Source: Nitrospinaceae bacterium (lineage in GTDB: Bacteria; Nitrospinota; Nitrospinia; Nitrospinales; VA-1). Taken from it: DNA of 8,107 bases. Location: the NCBI GenBank assembly GCA_029937635.1, contig JAPYPM010000100.1:1-8107 (forward strand). Direction: 5' to 3'. Below the pieces are notes generated by a model. That model had not been told where the DNA came from and ran no database searches. It saw only the letters and a program-made list of their open reading frames with translations. Position numbers and translations under genes: made by a program. Of this stretch, positions 1-5,555 are shown one piece after another (position 1 is the stretch's first letter; each line of letters starts with the position of its first letter).

Positions 1-934
1 AATAATATCCCAGTGTTGCTTCATCGAAAGTATGAACAGATTGTATAAGTCCACTTCGAGTAATAAATGTTCCAAATATAGTCATCACAAATGTGAGAAG
101 GATGAGTGACATATTCCATACCTTCATCATATCTTTTTTTTCTTGAATCATGACTGAATGTAAGTACGCGGTCGCCACAATAAGCGGCATAAAGGCTGCA
201 TTCTCGACGGGATCCCACGCCCAGTAACCACCCCAACCCAATTCCACGTAAGCCCAACTTGCTCCAAATAAATTCCCCATACATAGAAAAAACCATGACA
301 CAACTGTCCACTTTCGAGTTAATCGAATCCATGCATCATCCAAATTTTTTGAGATAAGCGCAGCAACTGCAAAGGCAAATGGAACCGTGAATCCAACATA
401 ACCCAAGTACAACGTTGGTGGGTGAATAACCATCCAATAATTTTGCAAAAGGGGATTTAATCCACGCCCATCTTCTGGTGGTAGAGGGATGCGCTCAAAA
501 GGGTTTGTAGAAAAATTAAGAAGAAGAAGAAAAAAGACTGTGATTGCGAGCATAACGGCCATCGCATATGGCACTACTATCAAATTTTTTGAGCGATTCT
601 GAATATGAACCACTATCATGTAGCTTGTTAAAATAAGAACCCAAAACAGTAGAGATCCTTTTTGTCCTCCCCAAAAGGAGCTGAATTTGTAGAAATAATC
701 TAGCTCAATATTAGAATATGCGTATACGTATTGCAGGCTGAAGTCATTTGTAAAAAATGCCTTCCAAAGGGCGATAGAAGAAATTATCACGCAGCCCCAA
801 GTAATAAATGGGACTTTATCCGCACTTAAATAAAGGTCTATTCGGTTACCGCGTGCAGCCATAACATATGCCACGGTCCCATAGATGGATGTGGCCAGTG
901 CCACCATTAAAGCAAATTCACCTATATCATTCAT
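1..934 (-). CDS. ccmF: Cytochrome c haem lyase subunit CcmF, N-terminal 311 residues (partial)
   Basis: CcmF is the polytopic inner-membrane core of System I cytochrome c maturation; it takes haem from holo-CcmE and ligates it to apocytochrome c on the periplasmic side. The reading frame is open from the ATG at 934 to the window edge, so the C-terminal half is missing (the E. coli protein is about 647 aa). The tryptophan-rich WWD haem-binding motif is clear at residues 234-245 (WGGYWAWDPVEN). Candidate haem-ligand histidines are H171 (in HPPTLYLGY) and H301 (in SVHTF), almost the same numbers as E. coli H173 and H303. An FWGGQ motif lies near residue 80 and many hydrophobic segments are visible. 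The start is supported by AAGGA four bases upstream. It lies 103 bp downstream of ccmE on the same strand, presumably in one transcript. NrfE and CcsA-type relatives share the WWD motif, but the ccmE neighbour favours CcmF. Confidence 0.95.
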   Translation of the reverse strand, partial: MNDIGEFALMVALATSIYGTVAYVMAARGNRIDLYLSADKVPFITWGCVIISSIALWKAFFTNDFSLQYVYAYSNIELDYFYKFSSFWGGQKGSLLFWVLILTSYMIVVHIQNRSKNLIVVPYAMAVMLAITVFFLLLLNFSTNPFERIPLPPEDGRGLNPLLQNYWMVIHPPTLYLGYVGFTVPFAFAVAALISKNLDDAWIRLTRKWTVVSWFFLCMGNLFGASWAYVELGWGGYWAWDPVENAAFMPLIVATAYLHSVMIQEKKDMMKVWNMSLILLTFVMTIFGTFITRSGLIQSVHTFDEATLGYY

Positions 935-979
935 AATTTCCTTAACGTTACTTTTTTCTTATATCTCATTAGACGTTAT

Positions 980-1005
980 CTTTGTTTCGAACATTAGAAA
1001 CAAGG
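980..1005. repeat. Short inverted repeat in the ccmE-ccmF gap
   Basis: TTGTTTC (982-988) and GAAACAA (997-1003) form a perfect 7-bp inverted repeat with an 8-nt loop. It sits in the 103-bp gap between ccmE and ccmF. No T-run follows on the minus strand, so it does not look like an intrinsic terminator for the ccm transcript. It could be a weak RNA hairpin that affects processing or ccmF translation, or it may be chance in AT-rich DNA. Confidence 0.3.
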
Positions 1006-1037
1006 ATTTTGGCGTTGAGAAAATAAGGAGAGGGACT

Positions 1038-1490
1038 TTAAACAGTTGTCTTGGGTAAAGAATTAATTTTTTTGAGGTCTAGCTCGGATTTAGACTTATA
1101 ACCGGGGAGAGTTCCCGGATGCGTTTTACCCGCTTCTTTCTCTGCCTCATACTTTGAAGGACAACTGGTCAACAATGTATTTGCATGAAAAACACCTTGT
1201 TTGTCTAGAGCTCCTTCAACGACCACTTCTCCACCGTCTTGGAACATATCTGGTGTGATGCCTTGATAAACAACATTCAGGTTACTATTTTTTTCTTCAA
1301 TAGAAAATTGAACATTGAGGTAGTCATTGGGGTCCCTTTCAATTGAGCCTTCAACGACATTACCCTTCACCTTCATTCCGGTTCCATGGGAAGCAACTTT
1401 TTGGTCCATTAATTCACTGACAGTAAAAAAATATGTAGAAGTGCTATTGATTCCCGTTGCAATTAAATAGCCTATGGTTCCTACAATCAA
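1038..1490 (-). CDS. ccmE: Haem chaperone CcmE, CxxxY variant
   Basis: CcmE is a membrane-anchored periplasmic haem chaperone that binds haem covalently and hands it to CcmF. After an N-terminal hydrophobic segment (GTIGYLIATGI) come the typical CcmE start of the beta-barrel (YFFTVSEL), VKGNVVEGSI, VVYQGITPDMF and VVVEGAL. The haem-attachment site is C110-P-S-K-Y114 (numbered from 1490), where the usual bacterial motif has His in place of Cys; this is the CxxxY type known from Desulfovibrio and archaea. The listed start is a TTG at 1490, the first canonical start in the frame, but it would cut the membrane anchor short. The frame is open up to a TAA at 1578-1580 and the extra codons encode ERKKIKFILGSAL, a typical charged stretch leading into a membrane helix. 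Real initiation may therefore use a rare codon such as CTG at 1529 (163 aa) or ATA at 1544 (168 aa). Family assignment is firm; the start is not. Confidence 0.92.
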   Translation of the reverse strand: MIVGTIGYLIATGINSTSTYFFTVSELMDQKVASHGTGMKVKGNVVEGSIERDPNDYLNVQFSIEEKNSNLNVVYQGITPDMFQDGGEVVVEGALDKQGVFHANTLLTSCPSKYEAEKEAGKTHPGTLPGYKSKSELDLKKINSLPKTTV

Positions 1491-1602
1491 TGCAGAACCC
1501 AGTATAAATTTGATTTTTTTACGTTCCAGAACCTTAAACTTTATATTATTTGATAAAATAAAACCATTTAAAACAACTTAAAATAGCCTCTATCAGCTAA
1601 TC

Positions 1603-1632
1603 ATAGTATCACTCAAAATTTGACCTTGTCAA
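1603..1632 (-). promoter_or_regulatory. Predicted sigma70-like promoter for ccmE-ccmF
   Basis: On the minus strand, TTGACA (1632-1627) matches the -35 consensus. After an 18-bp spacer comes TACTAT (1608-1603), a 4/6 match to the -10 consensus preceded by TGA, an extended -10. Transcription would begin near 1595, about 18 bases before the point where the ccmE frame opens (1577) and about 105 bases before the TTG at 1490. This leaves room for the longer CcmE N-terminus. Confidence 0.55.
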
Positions 1633-1633
1633 A
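1619..1633. promoter_or_regulatory. Palindrome over the ccmE -35 element (possible operator)
   Basis: TTTGAC (1619-1624) and GTCAAA (1628-1633) are perfect 6-bp arms around a 3-bp centre. The right arm contains the predicted ccmE -35 hexamer. A dimeric regulator bound here would compete with RNA polymerase. The half-site is not one I can assign; it resembles but does not match the FNR half-site TTGAT. Chance occurrence in AT-rich DNA is possible. Confidence 0.3.
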
Positions 1634-1919
1634 GCAAATCATTTCAAATAAAGATAGTTGCGAGCCGTAAAACATAAAAATTTATAAAAATATATGGTCA
1701 CTTAAATGCTATTTTAAAAAATTAATAGCTAGGCTACCACCACTAGAAAGTTAATTTTTTATAAAACCCTTCATTATTATATACGTCACTAATTTATCTA
1801 GTGTAGCCAAAATAGGTGCCACGTCAAAACACTATATTTAAAATACCTAATCAAGCACAGTCTCTTCTTAATATTGGATAAATTTCAGTCTATTCCAATT
1901 CAACTAGTTCAAAGATAAT
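1634..1919. other. AT-rich divergent intergenic region, no gene seen
   Basis: This middle part of the space between ccmE and mraZ is very AT-rich with repeated short A- and T-tracts, for example around 1675-1690 and 1712-1725. All frames on both strands are broken by frequent stops; the longest ATG-started stretches I find are under ten codons. I see no tRNA-like or riboswitch-like fold. The only structured element noticed is the bulged inverted repeat at 1732-1808. The A-tracts may be intrinsically bent or act as UP-like elements, which is inference only. Confidence 0.6.
1732..1808. repeat. Imperfect long-range inverted repeat
   Basis: GGCTA (1732-1736) can pair with TAGCC (1804-1808), and CACTAG (1741-1746) with CTAGTG (1798-1803). 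This gives an 11-bp stem with a 4-base bulge (1737-1740) on one side and a loop of 51 bases. There is no flanking gene that it would terminate. It could be a relic of a small mobile element, a regulatory site pair or coincidence. Confidence 0.25.
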
Positions 1920-1943
1920 TTCCTAAAGTGTCATAGTTAGGAA
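1920..1943. repeat. 7-bp inverted repeat enclosing a MraZ-type box
   Basis: TTCCTAA (1920-1926) and TTAGGAA (1937-1943) are perfect inverted arms around a 10-base centre. The left arm overlaps an AAAGTGT box (1925-1931). It lies about 75 bp upstream of the mraZ -35 element. It may be a binding site for a dimeric regulator. Confidence 0.35.
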
Positions 1944-1975
1944 TATTTAAAATTAATTAAATAGTCCTTAAGTGT
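1921..1975 (+). promoter_or_regulatory. Two distal extended MraZ-type boxes
   Basis: TCCTAAAGTGT (1921-1931) and TCCTTAAGTGT (1965-1975) are direct repeats identical at 10 of 11 positions, 44 bp apart. Both resemble TCATAAAGTGT, which occurs twice in the proximal operator (2031-2041 and 2041-2051). They lie upstream of the mraZ promoter, so MraZ bound here could act by cooperative contacts with the proximal array. Function is inferred only from the sequence match. Confidence 0.4.
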
Positions 1976-1998
1976 TTATATTTTTTTACCTTTCTCTA

Positions 1999-2026
1999 TT
2001 GACAGGGTGTTCCAATATGCTACGAT
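1999..2026 (+). promoter_or_regulatory. Predicted sigma70-like promoter of the mraZ operon
   Basis: A perfect TTGACA (1999-2004) is separated by 16 bp from TACGAT (2021-2026), a 4/6 match to the -10 consensus. A TG at 2018-2019 gives an extended -10. The start site would fall near 2033, leaving a 5' leader of about 65 bases before mraZ. It is the only strong plus-strand promoter I see, and the downstream genes are packed closely enough to share it. Confidence 0.65.
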
Positions 2027-2061
2027 TGTGTCATAAAGTGTCATAAAGTGTTTATTAGTGT
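2025..2061 (+). promoter_or_regulatory. MraZ operator: four tandem boxes with 10-bp period
   Basis: ATTGTGT (2025-2031), AAAGTGT (2035-2041), AAAGTGT (2045-2051) and TTAGTGT (2055-2061) are spaced exactly 10 bp apart, each followed by a 3-base spacer. MraZ proteins bind direct repeats of this period upstream of their own gene: TGGG-type repeats in E. coli and AAAGTG(T/G) repeats in mollicutes. The boxes run from the -10 hexamer across the predicted start site, a position where binding should block transcription. The inner two are identical; the outer two are degenerate. Assignment to MraZ is inferred from position, period and core sequence. Confidence 0.7.
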
Positions 2062-2097
2062 TAGTTTATTTTTAATTTAAAATCAACCAATTCGCAT

Positions 2098-2484
2098 ATG
2101 AATGGATTTTTGGGAACTTATAGTGTCAGCCTTGATGAAAAGGGGCGCCTAAATGTGCCAGCAAAATTCAAAGGCCTCCTTGAACAGGGTAGTCCGCAAC
2201 TGGTTATGTGCGTGATGAGTGGGTTTCTCATTGTGTTTCCTCAGAGTGAGTGGGCTACAAATGAGGAGAAATTGTATAACCTCAATGCATTTGACAAGAG
2301 TGATAGAGATCGACTTAGGGAGTTTTATGCTCGAGCGACAGAATGTGAAATGAAATCAGGTAAAATTTTGATTCCTGCTTCTCAACGTGAAGCTGCTGGA
2401 TTAAATAAAGAAGTGATGATTGTGGGTATGTCTAAGACTTTTGAGCTTTGGGCTCCGGATCGTTTAGAGAAGGCTTCAGAGTAA
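2098..2484 (+). CDS. mraZ: Transcriptional regulator MraZ
   Basis: MraZ is a small DNA-binding protein that forms ring-shaped oligomers and controls the dcw operon it heads. It is built from two SpoVT-AbrB-like halves, each normally with a DxxxR motif. The first half is intact, with D13-E-K-G-R17 followed by LNVPAKF. The second half reads ATECEMKSGKILIP: compared with the usual ATECEIDxxGRIxIP form the Asp is missing and the Arg is Lys (K89). The C-terminal MxVGMSKTFELW motif is normal. At 128 residues it is shorter than the E. coli protein (152 aa), lacking most of the C-terminal tail. The start follows from the family N-terminus (xxGxYxxSLDEKGR), although no Shine-Dalgarno sequence precedes the ATG. 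Tandem candidate operator boxes lie at 2025-2061. It is followed after 67 bp by rsmH. Confidence 0.95.
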   Translation: MNGFLGTYSVSLDEKGRLNVPAKFKGLLEQGSPQLVMCVMSGFLIVFPQSEWATNEEKLYNLNAFDKSDRDRLREFYARATECEMKSGKILIPASQREAAGLNKEVMIVGMSKTFELWAPDRLEKASE

Positions 2485-2551
2485 AACTAGTATTTTCCAT
2501 CCCATTTATTGTCCTAATCTTTTCAATGCTGTTGTAAAGCCTTCATTAAAA

Positions 2552-3487
2552 ATGTCCAAGCAACATGAATCAGTTTTTGGAAGGGAAGTTTTTCAAAACC
2601 TTAACCTTGAGAGAGATAGCTTGATTGTCGATGGCACCTTGGGGGATGGTGGGCACACAGAATTGTTGTTGAAAAGCACAACGAATGTTCGTGTGTTAGG
2701 GATCGATCGGGATATGCAGGCAATTGAACGAGCTGAAAAAAGGCTAGCTTCCTTTCGAAGTAGGATTACTTTAGTCCATGGAAACTTCAGTGATATCAAA
2801 ATTATCTTAAAAAAGGCTAATTTAATGAATGTGGATGGATTGATTCTTGATCTAGGTGTTTCTTCTCCTCAATTAGACTCGCCAAACCGAGGGTTTAGTT
2901 TTATGAGTAATGGACCTTTAGATATGAGAATGGATTCTTCTCAAAAAATAACAGCTGCCGATCTTTTGGTCGAACTGTCTGACGAGAAGTTAGTGTCAAT
3001 AATTAAAGAATATGGGGAAGAGCGGTTTTCAAAAAGGATTGTTAGGGCTATTCGACAAGCGCAAAGCAAAAGCTCTATTAAAACAACACTACAACTATCA
3101 GATGTTATATCAACCGCGGTACATGCATCGCGACAATACAAAATTCATCCTGCAACGCGTACATTCCAGGCATTGAGAATTGCTGTTAATAGTGAGCTCG
3201 AGCACATAAAAAAAGCGTTAGTAGATTCTGTAGATATTTTGCAGGAGTCAGCTCGTATCATAGTGATTTCTTTTCATTCTTTAGAGGATCGAATTGTAAA
3301 AAATTTTTTAAAAAATGAGGAAAAGGACTGTATTTGTCCTCCAAAATTTCCGATTTGCTCTTGCGGGAAGAAGCAACGATTGAAAATCATTACACGTAAA
3401 CCAATTATTCCTTCGGCGGAAGAAGTGACACGAAACTCTCGTGCTTCAAGCGCTAAATTAAGAGTGGGGGAAAGAGTTTATGTTTAA
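2552..3487 (+). CDS. rsmH: 16S rRNA (cytosine(1402)-N(4))-methyltransferase RsmH
   Basis: RsmH (formerly MraW) uses S-adenosylmethionine to methylate N4 of C1402 in 16S rRNA, tuning the ribosomal P site. The SAM-binding loop is D27-G-T-L-G-D-G-G-H35, followed by the acidic strand end GIDRD (D52, D54). The family motif D100-L-G-V-S-S105 and the stretch GFSFMSNGPLDMRMD come next. RTFQALRIAVNSEL, ISFHSLEDRIVK and the C-terminal RNSRASSAKLR are also typical. A cysteine cluster (C260, C262, C269, C271 in a CxCPP..PxCxCG context) is seen in many RsmH proteins. Its 311 residues match the family length (E. coli 313). The start at 2552 has no clear Shine-Dalgarno; an upstream in-frame ATG at 2525 is closed by a TAA within four codons. 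The 3' end overlaps ftsL by 8 bp. Confidence 0.97.
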   Translation: MSKQHESVFGREVFQNLNLERDSLIVDGTLGDGGHTELLLKSTTNVRVLGIDRDMQAIERAEKRLASFRSRITLVHGNFSDIKIILKKANLMNVDGLILDLGVSSPQLDSPNRGFSFMSNGPLDMRMDSSQKITAADLLVELSDEKLVSIIKEYGEERFSKRIVRAIRQAQSKSSIKTTLQLSDVISTAVHASRQYKIHPATRTFQALRIAVNSELEHIKKALVDSVDILQESARIIVISFHSLEDRIVKNFLKNEEKDCICPPKFPICSCGKKQRLKIITRKPIIPSAEEVTRNSRASSAKLRVGERVYV

Positions 3488-3800
3488 GTGGCTTTCAAAA
3501 TCAAAAAAAAATCACTTTCATGTAACTGCGCGCGAATATCGTTTAGTTTGGATGGCGATTGCGGGTTTGATGTTAGTTGCTATGGCATTTGTTTGGAGCA
3601 ATATTCGTTTGGTTGGGTTGGCCTATGAGTATGAAGCTCTTAATGAAACCCATCAAACGTTGCTTCGCGAAAACCATCTCCTTCGCGTGGAATGGGAAAG
3701 TTTACGATCGTTAGATCGTATCAGACTATTAGCAAGGAGTGAAATCGGACTTAGGGAACCTACAAGCGGGCAAATTGTAACTATTTTTTTGAAGAAGTAA
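3480..3800 (+). CDS. ftsL: Cell division protein FtsL
   Basis: FtsL is a bitopic inner-membrane divisome protein that pairs with FtsB through a periplasmic coiled coil and helps activate FtsW-FtsI septal synthesis. This 106-residue protein has a basic cytoplasmic N-terminus, one membrane helix (about residues 22-42, rich in V, A, M, L and W) and a coiled coil. Leucines at 47, 54, 61, 68 and 75 are spaced exactly seven apart, a five-step leucine zipper typical of FtsL. The sequence itself is poorly conserved in this family, so the name rests on topology, zipper and position between rsmH and ftsI. Its ATG overlaps the last 8 bp of rsmH, suggesting translational coupling. It is slightly shorter than the E. 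coli protein (121 aa). Confidence 0.88.
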   Translation: MFKWLSKSKKNHFHVTAREYRLVWMAIAGLMLVAMAFVWSNIRLVGLAYEYEALNETHQTLLRENHLLRVEWESLRSLDRIRLLARSEIGLREPTSGQIVTIFLKK

Positions 3801-3803
3801 ATA

Positions 3804-5555
3804 ATGAAGCGTAATAAAGAAAAAAAACCAAGTGTAAATTTAAATAGAGAATCTCTTAAGGTGAGATTGATTTTTGTTTCAGTTCTCTTTGTGTTGTTTG
3901 GTGCCGGACTTGTGGGGAGATTATTTTTTCTTCAGGTTATCAAACATGAAGAATTGGTTTCTCGATCTATGCAGCAGCATCAGATAACGGTGAATGTTCA
4001 ATACGGGCGTGGCTTTATATACGATAGAAATATGAATGAATTGGCTTCTAATGTAAAAGTTGAGTCTGTGTACGTAACGCCACAAGAAATAAAAGATAAA
4101 AAAAAGACGGCTTTGTTGTTAGCAAAAGCCCTAAAAATGAATGAAAGATTGATTTTTAAGAAAATAAACTCAAAGCGAAGTTTTGCCTGGATTAAGCGTA
4201 AAGTTTTTCCCGCAGAAATCGCTCGATTAAAAAAAGACTCTCTTTCAGGAGTTAATTTTATATCAGAGGACAAACGTTTTTTTCCAAAGAGAGAATTGGC
4301 ATCTGGTGTTATAGGATTTACTGGAATAGATAATCAGGGTTTAGCCGGAATTGAACATCAATATGATGCGGCACTAAAAGGGAATATAGTTAAAACGGTA
4401 ATGAAAAAAGATGCTCGCGGAAAACTTGTGCAATTTAGCGGAGAGATTAATGGAGGTGCGGCGGAAAACCAAGGCATGGTTTTGGCTATTGACGAGGTAA
4501 TTCAGTTTTTTGCTGAGCACCACTTGAGTAAACAAGTGAAGAAATATCAGGCTAAGTCAGGGGTAGCTATTGTTATGAATCCAAATACAGGTGAAGTTTA
4601 TGCGATTGCTAATATACCTCAGTACAACCCGAATAACTATTCTGCTTATAAACCGAAAAGGTGGATTAATGGTGCCGTGTCTAACTCTTATGAACCAGGT
4701 TCAATTTTTAAGCCAATTTTAGCTGCTGCTGTCATCGATGCAGGGTTAGCAAGACCGCATGACATTTTCTTTTGCGAAAATGGAAAATTTGAAATTGGAG
4801 GTAAAAAAATTGGCGAAGCCGCTAACCATAAATTTGGATGGCTAACATTACAAGATGTTGTCTCTAGGTCTAGCAATATTGGTTCTGTGAAGGTTGCCCA
4901 ACACCTTGGGAAAAATTATTTTTACGATTATATTAAAAAATTTGGCTTTGGTCAAAAAACTGGAGTGGCTTTGCCTGGTGAGGCTGTGGGTCAGTTCAAG
5001 GAGTTAGCGAGTTGGGATGAAAGGTCTCTGGCTTCTATTTCGTTCGGTCACGAAATTAGTGCGACGCCACTTCAAATGATAAATGCAGTCAGCGCAATTG
5101 CTAATGGTGGGACTCTTATGGTCCCGCGTGTTACACGCGCAATTATAAAAAAAGGACGTGTGACCAAGCGATTTAAACCAAAATCTGTTAGGAGAGTTAT
5201 TTCAACCCAAACCAGCAGGCAAGTGGTAGAAATTCTAAAAAATGCTGTGAAAAATGGGACAGGGGGGAAGGCTGCTATTAAAGGATATGAGGTTGCTGGA
5301 AAAACTGGAACAGCTCAAAAATACGACCATAAAAAGGGAGGGTACTCAAGTACAGCTTATGTTTCATCTTTTGTTGGTTTTGTCCCAGCGGACGCTGCAA
5401 AAATAGCTATTTTGGTTATGGTTGATGAGCCTAAGGGTAACCATTGGGGTGGTTCGGTTGCTGCGCCAGTTTTTAGAGATATTGGAAGAGAGACTTTGCG
5501 TTACTTAAATGTTCCACCAAATGATCAACGTGTTTATATTTTGGATCGAGCATGA
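3804..5555 (+). CDS. ftsI: Septal peptidoglycan transpeptidase FtsI (PBP3)
   Basis: FtsI is the class B penicillin-binding protein that cross-links septal peptidoglycan together with FtsW. A basic N-terminal tail is followed by a membrane helix (about residues 22-43) and the pedestal domain containing GRGFIYDRN. The transpeptidase domain has all three active-site motifs in order: S300-I-F-K303 (nucleophile serine, in EPGSIFKP), S356-S-N358 and K500-T-G502 (in AGKTGTAQ). No PASTA repeats are present. Its 583 residues are close to E. coli FtsI (588). The start lies 3 bp after the ftsL stop, with a purine-rich GAAGAAG six bases upstream as a weak ribosome site. The stop codon overlaps the first possible murE start as ATGA. 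A SpoVD-type protein would be the alternative name in spore-formers; the Gram-negative setting favours FtsI. Confidence 0.95.
   Translation: MKRNKEKKPSVNLNRESLKVRLIFVSVLFVLFGAGLVGRLFFLQVIKHEELVSRSMQQHQITVNVQYGRGFIYDRNMNELASNVKVESVYVTPQEIKDKKKTALLLAKALKMNERLIFKKINSKRSFAWIKRKVFPAEIARLKKDSLSGVNFISEDKRFFPKRELASGVIGFTGIDNQGLAGIEHQYDAALKGNIVKTVMKKDARGKLVQFSGEINGGAAENQGMVLAIDEVIQFFAEHHLSKQVKKYQAKSGVAIVMNPNTGEVYAIANIPQYNPNNYSAYKPKRWINGAVSNSYEPGSIFKPILAAAVIDAGLARPHDIFFCENGKFEIGGKKIGEAANHKFGWLTLQDVVSRSSNIGSVKVAQHLGKNYFYDYIKKFGFGQKTGVALPGEAVGQFKELASWDERSLASISFGHEISATPLQMINAVSAIANGGTLMVPRVTRAIIKKGRVTKRFKPKSVRRVISTQTSRQVVEILKNAVKNGTGGKAAIKGYEVAGKTGTAQKYDHKKGGYSSTAYVSSFVGFVPADAAKIAILVMVDEPKGNHWGGSVAAPVFRDIGRETLRYLNVPPNDQRVYILDRA

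Noticed and set aside
21..332. 103-codon open frame on the minus strand
   Set aside because: It is out of frame with ccmF, whose frame encodes the WWD motif and conserved histidines across the same bases.
980..1005. Possible intrinsic terminator between ccmE and ccmF
   Set aside because: The stem is only 7 bp and A/T-rich, and no T-run follows on the minus strand, so it should not end the ccm transcript.
1024..1034. Strong plus-strand Shine-Dalgarno-like AAGGAGAGG
   Set aside because: No start codon or open frame follows on the plus strand; it lies just past the 3' end of ccmE and looks accidental.
1541..1567. Minus-strand ATG at 1567 with an 8-codon leader peptide before ccmE
   Set aside because: It has no well-placed ribosome site, no regulatory codon bias and no attenuator-like structure after it; its frame differs from that of ccmE.
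1800..1827. Second minus-strand promoter (TTGACG, 16 bp, TACACT)
   Set aside because: Both hexamers are weaker than those at 1603-1632, there is no extended -10, and AT-rich DNA gives many such matches.
2593..2799. Open frame antisense to rsmH
   Set aside because: It lies wholly inside the rsmH SAM-binding region, has no recognisable domain and no ribosome site.
3998..4273. Open frame antisense to ftsI
   Set aside because: It is the reverse image of the FtsI pedestal domain, with no family features of its own.
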